From positions 1 through 33,448 of the forward strand of contig CAKZPK010000292.1 of the NCBI GenBank assembly GCA_937139035.1: DNA of 33,448 nt, written 5' to 3'. Below the pieces are notes generated by a model that saw nothing but the letters and a program-made list of their open reading frames with translations, searched no databases and was not told where the DNA came from. The position numbers and the translations under genes are program-made. Positions 25,601 to 33,448 of this stretch are shown here, piece after piece. Source of the DNA: an uncultured Crocinitomix sp. (GTDB taxonomy: Bacteria; Bacteroidota; Bacteroidia; Flavobacteriales_D; Crocinitomicaceae). Position 1 is the first letter of the stretch; each line of letters opens with the position of its first letter.

Positions 25601-26596
25601 GAATCTGGTAAACGAGGTAAATGGAGAACCAAATCTACTTATGCCTATAAGTCAACCACAACAGGATTAGAAGCTAGGTTTAATCCTTACGGTTCTGCAA
25701 CGAGCGACGAAAAGTTTAACTATAACTCAGGCATCTTTGCAATGGACTTATTCAATTGGGAATATTTAAATGCTAATAACCCTGATAAATGGTTGAAGGC
25801 AACAACAGTAACTAAATACTCTCCAAATGGAAATGCTTTAGAAGAACAGAATATTTTAGGAATCAAGAGCACCGTAAAGTTTGGATATAATGAATACTTA
25901 CCTTATTTAGTTGCATCAAATTCACCTTATGGTTCAGTTCTTTTTGAAAGTTTCGAGAATGTTTATAACAATGGTGCTACAAATGTTTTAGAAGATAATT
26001 TGTCGATTTTGACAGGTACAACTATTTCAACAGATGCAAGTCATACAGGATATTCCGCATTAAAATTTGCAAGCGGATCAACAGCTTCATTCTTTACAAC
26101 AAATGAAATGGAGTTCACAGATCAAATTGCAAATGCTGGATTACATACCAAACTTTGGATTAAAAATATTGATCCTAATAATGAATCAATCAAAGTAACT
26201 ATTACAGATGCAGTTTCATTAACATCCTTATCGGGTAACCTTAGCAAGGTAGCTCAAACTGGTGAATGGACACTTTACGAATTGAATCATTCGAATTGGG
26301 GATCATTTAGTCCTGAAAACTTCACCATTAGTTTCAATATTGAAAATAGTGTTGGAGGAAAAGATTTTTATATAGATGATTTACGAATTCAACCAATGGA
26401 TGCAGAGATGGCTTGTTATGTCTACGATTATAAAAATTACCGCTTAATGGCCAAGTTTGATGATCAACATTTTTCAATGCGCTATCATTACAATGACGAA
26501 GGTCAATTAACACGAAAACAAATTGAAACAATGCGTGGCATTAAAACCGTTACAGACGGTCAATACAATACCCCATTAAAAAACAGAACAAACTAA
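19637..26596 (+). CDS. RHS-family giant secreted protein, N-terminal half (2319 residues)
   Basis: ATG 19637 is chosen over TTG 19631. An N-terminal hydrophobic signal (about residues 14-35, ending TAAMA) is followed by the Bacteroidota RHS opening module: VDPFSGDFTYNLPVLMVPG, YPISLSYHSG and SWVGHGWTLNPGAINR (about residues 55-115). Long beta-rich repeats follow. Near residues 1770-1910 there is a DNRLRE-like domain (RGFMTYDVSSLPFGA, VTFGTNASL). Residues about 2100-2255 form a jelly-roll module (LFESFENV, GYSALKFASG, FYIDDLRIQP). The protein then ends with the RHS-type strands YVYDYKNYRLMAKFD, YHYNDEGQLTRKQIE and the ERGIKT-like motif MRGIKTV. It has no RHS core or toxin end, so it resembles the B-type half of an RHS shell. 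It overlaps the next gene by one base (TAATG). Confidence 0.88.
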   Translation: MSRLERKNSFLKKMAIFMVFNMVFEIVAPTAAMALTSGPSSPEFGSFEPVATNNMVDPFSGDFTYNLPVLMVPGTNGGGYPISLSYHSGATGEQEASWVGHGWTLNPGAINRGKQGFPDDWNGEEIINHNKSIPSVTVTAGANANLETFSISVPGSVNGSISYNNYKGFGYSTGAGLSLAKGFISLGFNITDGQKAFSLRVNPWSLINRQKEDTEAKQAEYKNTEKAYEAAECGDEDALKAKLKSLSKELKGASGVGGIYGVTSLSGGQKPNQINDYAGGAFNFSIGFLTSPSPLEAGPEYGFTGSVAIQNNIPMTENFAYGNYYNSNAYADDNNLMDYYTEKEHNYENNDIFLGIPHTLTDQYMVTGEGIGGAFRLHQKTVGQLRPNKINSEVVIGNLGFEISTTQNIEMGVDVGVGYHNYRQEGWELYDGIEEYSSEAASVFRFNNDLGGSVEFDNDESAESALLHKNNGVPGFKKYTANTNYMDQNVNSNISTDDYGIGASSYIGHNSFSQKSVTSGTVHYNAYEKSEEIEEFVSYGDLSISDQIAELSVKNKAGESYNYGLPVFARDEKEISIGLTGINPQPWVQNGYLVYTDADVSTVSNRNNFKIIQGQERKAPYVSSYLLTSIYEPNYIDRTNNGPTEDDFGGYTKFNYKQIWGSLAGDDKGDLNNSETNWYHWRYPYTGLYYNRGRMSDKKDDMGSYSSGEKEVYYLEEIETKTHIAIFHTSDRKDGYSASTNVTAASATEVAKGNKKLQKLDKIELFVKDDAWDAYIASGIGAPAPDPTLKPAPLKTVNFDYDYLNVPGLPNSETGEGKLTLTRVWFDYNGIYKAQISPYEFEYNYPEYANYPTKYKTGADDVTAGYINFNGAASEIENPAYNSQQLNAWGYNQGAAVGQDAHDKMRAWLDQRLVNGEDIAGNPADPIYDPAAWNLKTIKLPSGGEIHVQYEQDDYQFVQDKVAHVMVPLTADSYDTNSPRYYLDAEAIGVTTAEEKDALVDAINKMYGIEANKIYFKMLYSMAPPNTDPQIADCDVEYIKGYVNVEMAGLEPEPGGTGKVYIDLVAGQPDRFDLPKKVCQEYEKAFLSGKSLSTDCGINGDLNFDDSDEEEIVTQFVDMLADLPTPGASIGCLNVSWENSYFRVPCIKPKKGGGLRVKRLMMYTPALHSGEESELYGTEYVYKFRDADGKIKSSGVATNEPSAMREENILVDNIDRLPKNDWDKLKDIITAGKEKEKFEGPIGESLYGNASVGYSQVITKNIHSGKTNTGYQISQFHTCKDFPMISDFTDLAGNTKNDYLPIPALWVNQVTNNVWAAQGYHFQVNNMHGQMKRTATYTGNYANAVDPFNGNLVSATEYDYFKVGEEIPVMNSLEEIVNLPLGKESEMYMESRSVKDHMHDVSAEFDAGVGIFGNIPIPMGSLFPSYTHVETELHTHVTNKITRYPAVVRSVRNYTDGIWSKSENLAFNSQTGDPVITRTYDDFNESNEANQFEINSTDHHGWFTSYTIPAHQEYANMGQVALNEGKIYGNVGGGLGYMIDKFVEPLDNSVTLSFYSAAGPIDVCDATKQLTAGDLIQLIGTNELYHIAAINGTDIDLVSTYYNTITPTSATNIQFKVIRSGKTNQASANVGSFITYGKSTALNATLPDIVTLPLSDPAHPSNGAYLDRLALVASLNGVLGAGGIVNIPAGVILDPANPGACTAEDATFEVVLQGDGNYSMTLTTTSGIITETFNSLEQGTITKTGSDLNAVRTANTGNSIITISAKCGVSTPSPNYTLDRGFMTYDVSSLPFGAIVQDVTFGTNASLIGSPFNIDVFLSNYVGPVDVSEYDAFIGSTIATFTANAGTNSVALPNTVIDGSGEVKLCLRDRLYDVNGIGSPEASNSFYFAYDSPHYLTVDYEISNDCGLEIQNVDEGVFQIDPESSALFYGGIGGDCEVQSIECFEFCEEIYPIKTIENVITASSSSLSDDWDYDESEYDNGITNYNAFESGKRGKWRTKSTYAYKSTTTGLEARFNPYGSATSDEKFNYNSGIFAMDLFNWEYLNANNPDKWLKATTVTKYSPNGNALEEQNILGIKSTVKFGYNEYLPYLVASNSPYGSVLFESFENVYNNGATNVLEDNLSILTGTTISTDASHTGYSALKFASGSTASFFTTNEMEFTDQIANAGLHTKLWIKNIDPNNESIKVTITDAVSLTSLSGNLSKVAQTGEWTLYELNHSNWGSFSPENFTISFNIENSVGGKDFYIDDLRIQPMDAEMACYVYDYKNYRLMAKFDDQHFSMRYHYNDEGQLTRKQIETMRGIKTVTDGQYNTPLKNRTN

Positions 26597-27306
26597 TGCG
26601 AAAACTAGGTTTAATTATAGCACTTGTTTTTTGTGGCCAGCAAATCAGTTGGTCACAAAAGCAAGAATGCGTCGCAAAAATAAAAAGTTGGTACAGTCTA
26701 TTAGAGGCCAAAGTTGAAGAAGTTAACAAAAAAAGACTTTTTGAAATGAAATTCACAATGGACATTGTGTATATGAATCGCGAAGAATTAGATTCAATTA
26801 GTTACGAAGCACATGTCATTTCAGATCAAGAAAAAAAATATTTTTTTGGCAATGGCAGTAAGGTTTACCAAAATGAAAAAACAACTGCTAGCGTATCCGA
26901 AAAAAACAGAGAAGTACATCTATTTGACACACCACCTAATGATTATCAATCGATTGTAACAGCTAAATATGAGATATTTGAAGACACTTTGCTTTCTGCA
27001 GTAGATTATGCTATGGTCGTGAATAAAAAAGTGGTAAAACTGTTTTTTAAACCAGACAATAAAATAGCAAACGGAGTAAAAGAAATCAGCTTTGATTTTA
27101 CAGGAAATCAACTCGTTAACTCTATTCAAACTAGTTATTATCCTAATCAACAGTATTCACGAATAAGAGTTGACTATCATAAAATCGATTTTAATTCGAA
27201 AACCAAAATATTAGATAAAAAATTACTCGCGAATGTTATGCGTGGCAAAAAATTAATTCCAGAATATAAAAACTATACGCTTTATGATCATAGAAAGAAT
27301 AAATAA
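26596..27306 (+). CDS. LolA-like periplasmic protein between two RHS halves
   Basis: This 236-residue protein has a cleavable signal peptide (MRKLGLIIAL to SWSQ, about residue 21) and a beta-strand series that recalls the LolA/LolB half-barrel fold. This includes MKFTMDIVYM, KYFFGNGSKVYQNEKT, REVHLFDTP, KVVKLFFKPD, VKEISFDFTGN and IRVDYHKIDF. LolA carries lipoproteins across the periplasm. LolA-like folds in other contexts bind lipid or acyl groups, so that is the most one can say. It starts within the stop of the RHS N-half (TAATG) and overlaps the RHS C-half by 23 bp. The coupling points to a stoichiometric role in assembly or export of the two RHS proteins. Housekeeping lolA is not expected in such a place. 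Confidence 0.72.
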   Translation: MRKLGLIIALVFCGQQISWSQKQECVAKIKSWYSLLEAKVEEVNKKRLFEMKFTMDIVYMNREELDSISYEAHVISDQEKKYFFGNGSKVYQNEKTTASVSEKNREVHLFDTPPNDYQSIVTAKYEIFEDTLLSAVDYAMVVNKKVVKLFFKPDNKIANGVKEISFDFTGNQLVNSIQTSYYPNQQYSRIRVDYHKIDFNSKTKILDKKLLANVMRGKKLIPEYKNYTLYDHRKNK

Positions 27307-30300
27307 GGGGATTTTATTAGGTCTTTTATTAATCTGTGCTGGTATTACTCAAGCACAATTAGTACTGTATCCAATAAACGGCCAATCGGTTATATTTAAT
27401 TCTACCGAAATGGTCAATGAAGACGTGAAAAATATTTCAGTTGACGGATGTCTTTATGATGCTTGTCCAACTCGTTACAAAAAAGTCAACTTAATAATTG
27501 ACTTTTCATTGGCAGATGATTACGCTGACATTACGGGTGCCGGGCCAGCTATTGAGAGTGAAATAGATGTAATTATTACTGCGAATAAATGCGGGTTTTT
27601 GGGGCAACCACCATTTGTACTAACTCAGCATCTTGAAATTGATACAGATAATCCACGCCAAGTTTTTCAATTGGACGTTACGAGTATGCATGTATCGCTA
27701 GATGATATAGAAATTACTGTGGACAATTATAGTGTTCCGGTTGGATACGAAAGTAGTGTTGAATTGAACGTGGGGTATGAAGGAGATCTTTTATTTCGGA
27801 ATGATTTAAAAGTAGTTGAGGCTTCTGCAGTAAATGATGTTGATATAACAACTAATTCTGCTAAAGAGTTCGTATGGACAGTTGACTGTGGGCATTATGC
27901 CATGTACGAATTTCAAATTCTTAAATTAGAAAATCATGAATTAGGCAATACATTATCGAATGATCCGCAAGACGTAACGGCAAATGTAGATTGGTCAAAA
28001 GCTTTGAGTATTCATACCTATAGCTGGCAACAAAAATTACGTTTGACGGTAACAGAAGGTACAGGTTACTACACTTGGCGCGTACGCGGAATAGCTAATG
28101 AGTATGATGGCGGTGAGGCGAATCCTGAAAATTGGGGAACATGGAGTGAACATATTCCAGATGGTTCTACAAACGTAAATCCCCAACTCACCTATTTATC
28201 TGAACCGCATACCTTTTATTACAATCAATTTGATGAAGACAAAAACTGGAATTATAGCCGAGTTTTCATAGAAGGCGAAAAAACTTACTATAGCGGAGTG
28301 CGAATTGGTGAACAAATTGGTTATGCCAACGGTTTATTGCAAGCCAAACAAAGTCAGTCTATCTTAAATACCAATAACCAAGTTATTGCTACCGAAAATG
28401 TACAAGATTATAGTGGACGTGCGGCTCTAAATAGTATTGCTGCCCCTGTTTATGGACAAAGCTCATTAGGGTTTAAAGATAAATTCTTTTTAAGTACTGA
28501 TGCAACAGCATATGACGCGCGCGATTTCGATACTGATGTTAATTACCAAACTCCGACAGCGGTTAAATTAAACGGAGTAGATAATGGTTTTAGCTATTAT
28601 TCTGAAAACAACACAACCGAAACTTATGTTGCAAGTACTGCAGACCCGGGAAATCCCAATGCAGGGTATCCATTTGCGCAAACTACTTTTTATAATGATG
28701 GACGAGCTAAGGAAAGTTCTGGTGTCGGTTATGACCACCGCATCAAAGATGATTTCTCCGTTGCCCGAACAACAAAAAAATTCTATGGAAGCGTTGCAGA
28801 TGATGAATTATTACGTGTCTTAGGAAATGAAGCTCCAGATGCTGGGAGCATGCATAAAATTATGACAATTGACCCAAACAAAACGGTGCATGTATCAGAT
28901 GTTAATAAAGCGGGACAAACCTTATATACATGCTTAAGTTATCCCGCAACGGATGATTATGCATTACTGGAATTAGATTCGCAAGCAGGTGCACTCTTTA
29001 CGGTAAATGAAGAGGTTGACCCATTGATTAAAACGAGCGATCAAATTTTGGAACGCGTAAAAACGTTGTTGTTAATGACTCCGACAGACGTTGATATTGT
29101 TTATAGTATTAATACAAACTTGATTGAAGATTATTGCGCCAACTTTTGCACATCATGCGATTACGAGTTTTCCATAGAAGTTGTTAACCTTGAAACGAGC
29201 GCCGTAATTTTTGGCGATTCTGAACTGATAGATCCAACAACTACATGTGATAGTGAATTATATTCCTTTACTCATACCGAAAATTTGGAAGCCGGACAAT
29301 ACCAAATTGTACAACGTTTAGTTGCTAACAATCCTGTTACCGGCACTTCATATACGCAATTGGAAACACATTTAAATGATTTAGAAACGGTATTAACAGA
29401 CCATATTTTGGGTGGTGTCGGAAATACCTCAGCTGCTTTATATGAAGTAATGAACTTTTTAGATCAAAATAAATTAGATGAATTATATGACTATTTAGAC
29501 ACACATCCTGATGCGACGCTAATGGCTGATGTTTACGGAGATGGATACTATAATTTCACTATTAATGGTGTCAATGGAGGAGCGTGTGAAGTCATAAGAA
29601 TTCCCGTTTTAGATTGTCCTGGATCACAATGTGCAGAAGCCCCTTCAGAATTTACAGATTTTGTTACAGACAGTGGGTTTGCCTTAGATATTTTAACATA
29701 CAAATACGCTCAAGGCCTTAATCATACATACTCTGCTCCACAGTTCGAAGACCTTATTGAGAATATGGTAGCTGACGGCTATACCTACTGCCAACTTTGG
29801 ACTTGCTGGACAGGTATTATTATGAATCATGAAAATTCGATTCAATTACAAGCAGATATTAATGCAACACCGAATGGAGCAGATTATGAATATAATCCTA
29901 TAAACGCGTTTTTGGATTGCGCAAGACTTACGCTTTATTCTAGCGGTATCTATCCAATTGAGCACTCTGATATTGCAGGGGTTACAGGCGTTTCTGAGGG
30001 CTATATTACTGCCGCCCATGATCATTTTTATTATGAAGATGGAACATATATCGATTGTCTAGACTTTTTAACAAATGATATATCAGATGTATCAAATAAT
30101 CCTTCCGAAGATATATTTGCTTTCTATATGTGTATCAATCACATTGGCGATCCTGCAAACGGAGCGGCTGCAGAAGAAATTGTTCTTGCAGGAATCCAAG
30201 ATGCATGCGAACAAGCTTGCGAGTCAAAGAGAGAACTATTTCGTAATGAAATATTAAATGCATATCATGCAGAAGGTAGCATCATTGAAGGAGATGATTT

Positions 30301-33300
30301 TGTTTATGTTGCGCAAACTATTGGGGGCTCTGTCCAATGGGTTCCAAATACAAACCTTGGTTTATTGCCTGGTTATGCATTTGATTACAGTTTAGCAGAA
30401 ATTGAATGTGCAGTTGATATTTTGGTCGAAGGATGTAAGGGTAACTGCACTGTTAGTGACCCAATGTCTTCCACTGAAAAATACAATGTACAATTAGTCT
30501 TAAACGGTTCTTTAAATGTTTACATTCCAGGTGAAGATGGTTGTGAGGATAATCAAACTGTGAGCTCAATTGGTGTACCTGAATTTTTAATTTCTTGGGA
30601 TAGAGCAGAGAAAGATGCTGTTACCCATACACCTTCTGAAGAAACAGCAATAATTGATATGGATAATGATGGTTCTGGTCATATTGCTTTGTTAGCTGGA
30701 AATCAATTGACGAAATATAATTCGGCTGGACAAATTGTTTGGAGTAAGACCTATGGAATAGAAGTTAATTCACGTACAATTCATAATGTAAAAGCCATTC
30801 AGGGTGGATATATAATTACAACTGATGATTATCAAGTTGCTCGATTAAATGGAACAGGTAATGTTGTTTGGTTAAATATTTATTCAACAGATATTCCTGT
30901 TGTTGGTGATCAATTCACTTCTTCGGTTGAAGTAAACGATCTAGGAGAAATATTTGTATTGTGGTATGTTGAAAGCGGCGGATCATACCATGACGTTTTG
31001 GTTAAAATTGATCAATTCGGAAATTTTGACTGGTTGTATGATTATGATGCAGGTACCAATAGTGATTTTGTAAAAGCCGTGCTCGCTATTCAAGATGACG
31101 GTATTATTGTTGGATCAATTAACGGAACAGAGGTATACCATATTAATGCCCTTGGAGATTTAGCGTGGAATGCTGACCCTGGATTTACAGAATCCTTTGA
31201 TAATATTCGTGCAATTCAACAAATTGCTTATAATGCATGGGCCGTTATTGGAAATAATGCGAGTAATGATGCTAAGATATATGGCGTTGAACTAACTGGA
31301 ACAGTTTCGAATGCAGGTGTGCCAATGAACCTTCCTGGTCAAGAAGGATATGACCTTGCTCAAACTTCAAACGGGAACTTTGCAATTTTAACGGAAGAAG
31401 ACGTTCCAGGTGTAGGTATTCAATTCCATGTTACGCATTTGGCCTATGGCGCAATAGAGTGGGATGAACATTTTGGTTCGGCTGATACTGAATATAATCC
31501 AATGCTTTTAAGTTTGGAAAACAACGCTTTTATTTTAGGAGGAACTTCTGCTGCTGGAACAACCAATGCAGGAACCTATAAAACAGAAACTACTGACGCT
31601 GCTAATACTTGGGAAGGGTGGACTGTGAAATTTAGACATCATAATTCAGATTGTCATCCAACTAAATTTTGCATTGAGTGGACGCCTTTTGACAAGGTAA
31701 TAGATTATGGGCCGGAACCACCAACTGAAATAGTCTTCTCTCCTTGTGAAGAAATACAGTCGACTAGTGTTCGTTCTACAATAATTAATCAGGTTGCTCA
31801 GTACATTCAAGGTCAAAAAACAGAATTCGAGACCAATTACAATGAACAATGCCTTATTCCCGAAAATATTGATGATGAATTGACACTTTCTTATGAGATG
31901 GCGGCTTATCATTATATGCTCTACTACTACGACCGTGCAGGAAACTTAATTAAAACGGTGCCACCACAAGGAGTAGAATTACAAGATTTAGGATTAGCAG
32001 AAGTACAAAACAGAGCTAAAATTCCTTCACACACTCACGTTACCGACTATCAATACAATAGTTTGAGACAAATGACGCGTAGCCACACACCTGATGGTGG
32101 AGAATCTAAGTTCTATTATGACGAGCTTTCACGCCTGCGTTTTTCACAAGATGCTTACCAATTGGCCAACGATATTTACTCCTATATTAAATATGATAAT
32201 TTAGGACGTGTTATTGAGACAGGAATAAGCAATTTAAATGCTGCTGGTCAAGGTTTTTTGGCAAATACTGAAGATCAAACTTATCCTACAACAGGAACCT
32301 CTGAATGGACAAAAACAGTTTATAATAATCCTTTTTCAGGGGTAGATTATAAGGGACAAACACAACAATTTTTGCGTAACCGCATTAGTTATGTTTATAA
32401 TGATGAGGGTGCCCATACCTATTATAGTTACGACCCAAATGGAAATGTCGTCTGGTTAGTACAAGAAATTCCAGGCTTTGATCGTTTTAGTGTTGCTTAT
32501 GATTATGACTTATTAAGCGGTAATGTTCTAATGGTGAGTTATAATGACGATAGCGAGAATAATCCGGATAAATTTTACCACCGTTATTCTTATGATGGTG
32601 ACAACCGAATCCTCACTGCTGAAACCTCGACAGACAAAGTAATTTGGGATGTAGATCAGGAAAACACTTACAATAGCATTGGAATAATGAATCGTACATT
32701 AATAGGACAAGATCGTGTTCAAGGAACCGATTATGTTTCAACAATCCAAGGTTGGTTAAAAGGAATCAACCATTCAAGTCTTTCAACCGAAAAAGATCCG
32801 GGACAAGACGGCTTTGCCAATACCGTAGGTGAAGATGCCTTTGGTATGATTTTAAATTATTATGACGGAGACTATAGACGTAATAGCGGAATAGGAACAG
32901 CTTATACCAATACTGATGAACAACACTTAGCTGGGACACATGATTTATATAATGGTAATATCTCCTCTTGGGCATCTCGAATTCCTGATCAAACCACTGG
33001 CGGAACAGATATTGAACATGCTGGAAATGTAACTGGATTTAAATATCGTTACGACGAATTACAGCGCATAAAATCTGCCGATTTCTATACGATTGATGCT
33101 GATGATGCAACTGCTGCCTGGGTAGCAACGAATGATTATCATACCGAATATAGTTTTGACGCCAATGGAAATCTAATCAATCTGATGCGTAATGCGCATA
33201 GTAACGTACCTGGTACTGATACTGATATGGACGAAATTGACTACGTTTACTTTGAACCTGCAAACCCTGCAGCAGTTACCGAAACAGAATACCTTCAAAT

Positions 33301-33448
33301 TAATAACCAATTGATGTTAGTGGGTGACGGTCTAGATGCTGGTGGCGGTATTGATGATATTATAGGTACATATAATTACGAATATGATGAAATTGGGCGA
33401 CTAAAAACAGATATTGTCGGATCAGAAATTATATCTTATGAATGGACA
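27284..33448 (+). CDS. RHS/YD-repeat giant secreted protein, C-terminal half (runs off right edge)
   Basis: The frame is open from ATG 27284 to the window end (2055 codons, no stop). It has a signal peptide (MIIERINKGI to GITQAQ). The module WNYSRVFIEGEKTYYSGVRIG, SQSILN and VQDYSGRAALN matches the typical start of Bacteroidota RHS C-half proteins. Residues about 1120-1435 form repeated strands of PQQ/FG-GAP beta-propeller type (IDMDNDGSGHIALLAG, YNSAGQIVW, VARLNGTGNVVW, KIDQFGNFDWLYDYD). A Cys-rich linker (CHPTKFCIEWTPFD) and the conserved YYYDRAGNLIKTVPPQGV follow. YD repeats begin near residue 1576 (FYYDELSRLRFSQDA, IKYDNLGRVIETG, YSYDPNGNVVWLV, YEYDEIGRLKT). The RHS core and variable tip lie beyond the edge. 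It is probably a wall-like shell, completed by the N-half. Confidence 0.9.
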   Translation, partial: MIIERINKGILLGLLLICAGITQAQLVLYPINGQSVIFNSTEMVNEDVKNISVDGCLYDACPTRYKKVNLIIDFSLADDYADITGAGPAIESEIDVIITANKCGFLGQPPFVLTQHLEIDTDNPRQVFQLDVTSMHVSLDDIEITVDNYSVPVGYESSVELNVGYEGDLLFRNDLKVVEASAVNDVDITTNSAKEFVWTVDCGHYAMYEFQILKLENHELGNTLSNDPQDVTANVDWSKALSIHTYSWQQKLRLTVTEGTGYYTWRVRGIANEYDGGEANPENWGTWSEHIPDGSTNVNPQLTYLSEPHTFYYNQFDEDKNWNYSRVFIEGEKTYYSGVRIGEQIGYANGLLQAKQSQSILNTNNQVIATENVQDYSGRAALNSIAAPVYGQSSLGFKDKFFLSTDATAYDARDFDTDVNYQTPTAVKLNGVDNGFSYYSENNTTETYVASTADPGNPNAGYPFAQTTFYNDGRAKESSGVGYDHRIKDDFSVARTTKKFYGSVADDELLRVLGNEAPDAGSMHKIMTIDPNKTVHVSDVNKAGQTLYTCLSYPATDDYALLELDSQAGALFTVNEEVDPLIKTSDQILERVKTLLLMTPTDVDIVYSINTNLIEDYCANFCTSCDYEFSIEVVNLETSAVIFGDSELIDPTTTCDSELYSFTHTENLEAGQYQIVQRLVANNPVTGTSYTQLETHLNDLETVLTDHILGGVGNTSAALYEVMNFLDQNKLDELYDYLDTHPDATLMADVYGDGYYNFTINGVNGGACEVIRIPVLDCPGSQCAEAPSEFTDFVTDSGFALDILTYKYAQGLNHTYSAPQFEDLIENMVADGYTYCQLWTCWTGIIMNHENSIQLQADINATPNGADYEYNPINAFLDCARLTLYSSGIYPIEHSDIAGVTGVSEGYITAAHDHFYYEDGTYIDCLDFLTNDISDVSNNPSEDIFAFYMCINHIGDPANGAAAEEIVLAGIQDACEQACESKRELFRNEILNAYHAEGSIIEGDDFVYVAQTIGGSVQWVPNTNLGLLPGYAFDYSLAEIECAVDILVEGCKGNCTVSDPMSSTEKYNVQLVLNGSLNVYIPGEDGCEDNQTVSSIGVPEFLISWDRAEKDAVTHTPSEETAIIDMDNDGSGHIALLAGNQLTKYNSAGQIVWSKTYGIEVNSRTIHNVKAIQGGYIITTDDYQVARLNGTGNVVWLNIYSTDIPVVGDQFTSSVEVNDLGEIFVLWYVESGGSYHDVLVKIDQFGNFDWLYDYDAGTNSDFVKAVLAIQDDGIIVGSINGTEVYHINALGDLAWNADPGFTESFDNIRAIQQIAYNAWAVIGNNASNDAKIYGVELTGTVSNAGVPMNLPGQEGYDLAQTSNGNFAILTEEDVPGVGIQFHVTHLAYGAIEWDEHFGSADTEYNPMLLSLENNAFILGGTSAAGTTNAGTYKTETTDAANTWEGWTVKFRHHNSDCHPTKFCIEWTPFDKVIDYGPEPPTEIVFSPCEEIQSTSVRSTIINQVAQYIQGQKTEFETNYNEQCLIPENIDDELTLSYEMAAYHYMLYYYDRAGNLIKTVPPQGVELQDLGLAEVQNRAKIPSHTHVTDYQYNSLRQMTRSHTPDGGESKFYYDELSRLRFSQDAYQLANDIYSYIKYDNLGRVIETGISNLNAAGQGFLANTEDQTYPTTGTSEWTKTVYNNPFSGVDYKGQTQQFLRNRISYVYNDEGAHTYYSYDPNGNVVWLVQEIPGFDRFSVAYDYDLLSGNVLMVSYNDDSENNPDKFYHRYSYDGDNRILTAETSTDKVIWDVDQENTYNSIGIMNRTLIGQDRVQGTDYVSTIQGWLKGINHSSLSTEKDPGQDGFANTVGEDAFGMILNYYDGDYRRNSGIGTAYTNTDEQHLAGTHDLYNGNISSWASRIPDQTTGGTDIEHAGNVTGFKYRYDELQRIKSADFYTIDADDATAAWVATNDYHTEYSFDANGNLINLMRNAHSNVPGTDTDMDEIDYVYFEPANPAAVTETEYLQINNQLMLVGDGLDAGGGIDDIIGTYNYEYDEIGRLKTDIVGSEIISYEWT

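Noticed and set aside
19603..26765. Minus-strand and alternative plus-strand frames within the RHS genes
   Set aside because: They are shadows of two very long, well-supported coding frames.
1..33448. CRISPR array, insertion sequence or phage structural genes
   Set aside because: No regularly spaced direct repeats, transposase motifs or phage protein motifs were found. The only sign of mobile DNA is the short 3' remnant near 4800-4899.

Overview
The window looks like a chromosomal segment of a marine-type member of the Bacteroidota, most likely Flavobacteriales. The DNA is A/T-rich and Shine-Dalgarno sequences are weak or absent. Two secreted proteases carry type IX secretion (T9SS) type A C-terminal sorting domains with YPNP motifs, and a third secreted protein carries a type B (CHU_C, gliding-motility-associated) domain. 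Several giant secreted proteins of the Bacteroidota RHS/YD-repeat class are present. No plasmid, phage or CRISPR structure was found apart from a small remnant that may come from an integrase.

Left part, 1-4096 (minus strand): the 5' 1365 codons of a very large secreted RHS-related protein that runs off the left edge just as a helical tandem-repeat region begins. Behind it (4303-4801, minus) is a broken LuxR/NarL-type response regulator. It has lost its N-terminal third and is split by a frameshift at a homopolymer. It abuts, tail to tail, a 3' gene remnant on the plus strand (4799-4899) that resembles the end of a tyrosine recombinase. A bidirectional terminator, tRNA-Val(GAC) and tRNA-Ala(GGC) follow. 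This is a scar of past recombination beside tRNA genes.

Middle, 5221-13024: a small Rieske ferredoxin-like gene and a lipoprotein with an unusual glycine-zipper segment (both minus), a roughly 600-bp non-coding stretch, then a 1152-residue outer-membrane beta-barrel candidate (plus, apparently TTG start). Next is a compact three-gene operon: a cystathionine gamma-synthase/lyase family PLP enzyme, a single-domain rhodanese and a short-chain dehydrogenase.

Right part, 13168-17446: two tandem paralogous M43 (pappalysin-type) metalloproteases, each with signal peptide, catalytic domain, PKD domain, a shared beta-sandwich module and a T9SS type A sorting domain. A hairpin terminator ends this unit.

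Far right, 17725-33448: a tightly packed, translationally coupled six-gene operon. It encodes a type B CTD secreted protein, an OmpH/Skp-like periplasmic chaperone, a small lipoprotein, a 2319-residue RHS-family N-terminal half, a LolA-like periplasmic protein, and an RHS-family C-terminal half of at least 2055 residues with YD repeats (open at the right edge). The most interesting feature of the window is this split RHS machine with periplasmic chaperone-like and lipoprotein partners. I infer a surface-delivered, two-subunit RHS shell, loosely analogous to TcB/TcC. The C-terminal tip that would carry a toxin lies outside the window.
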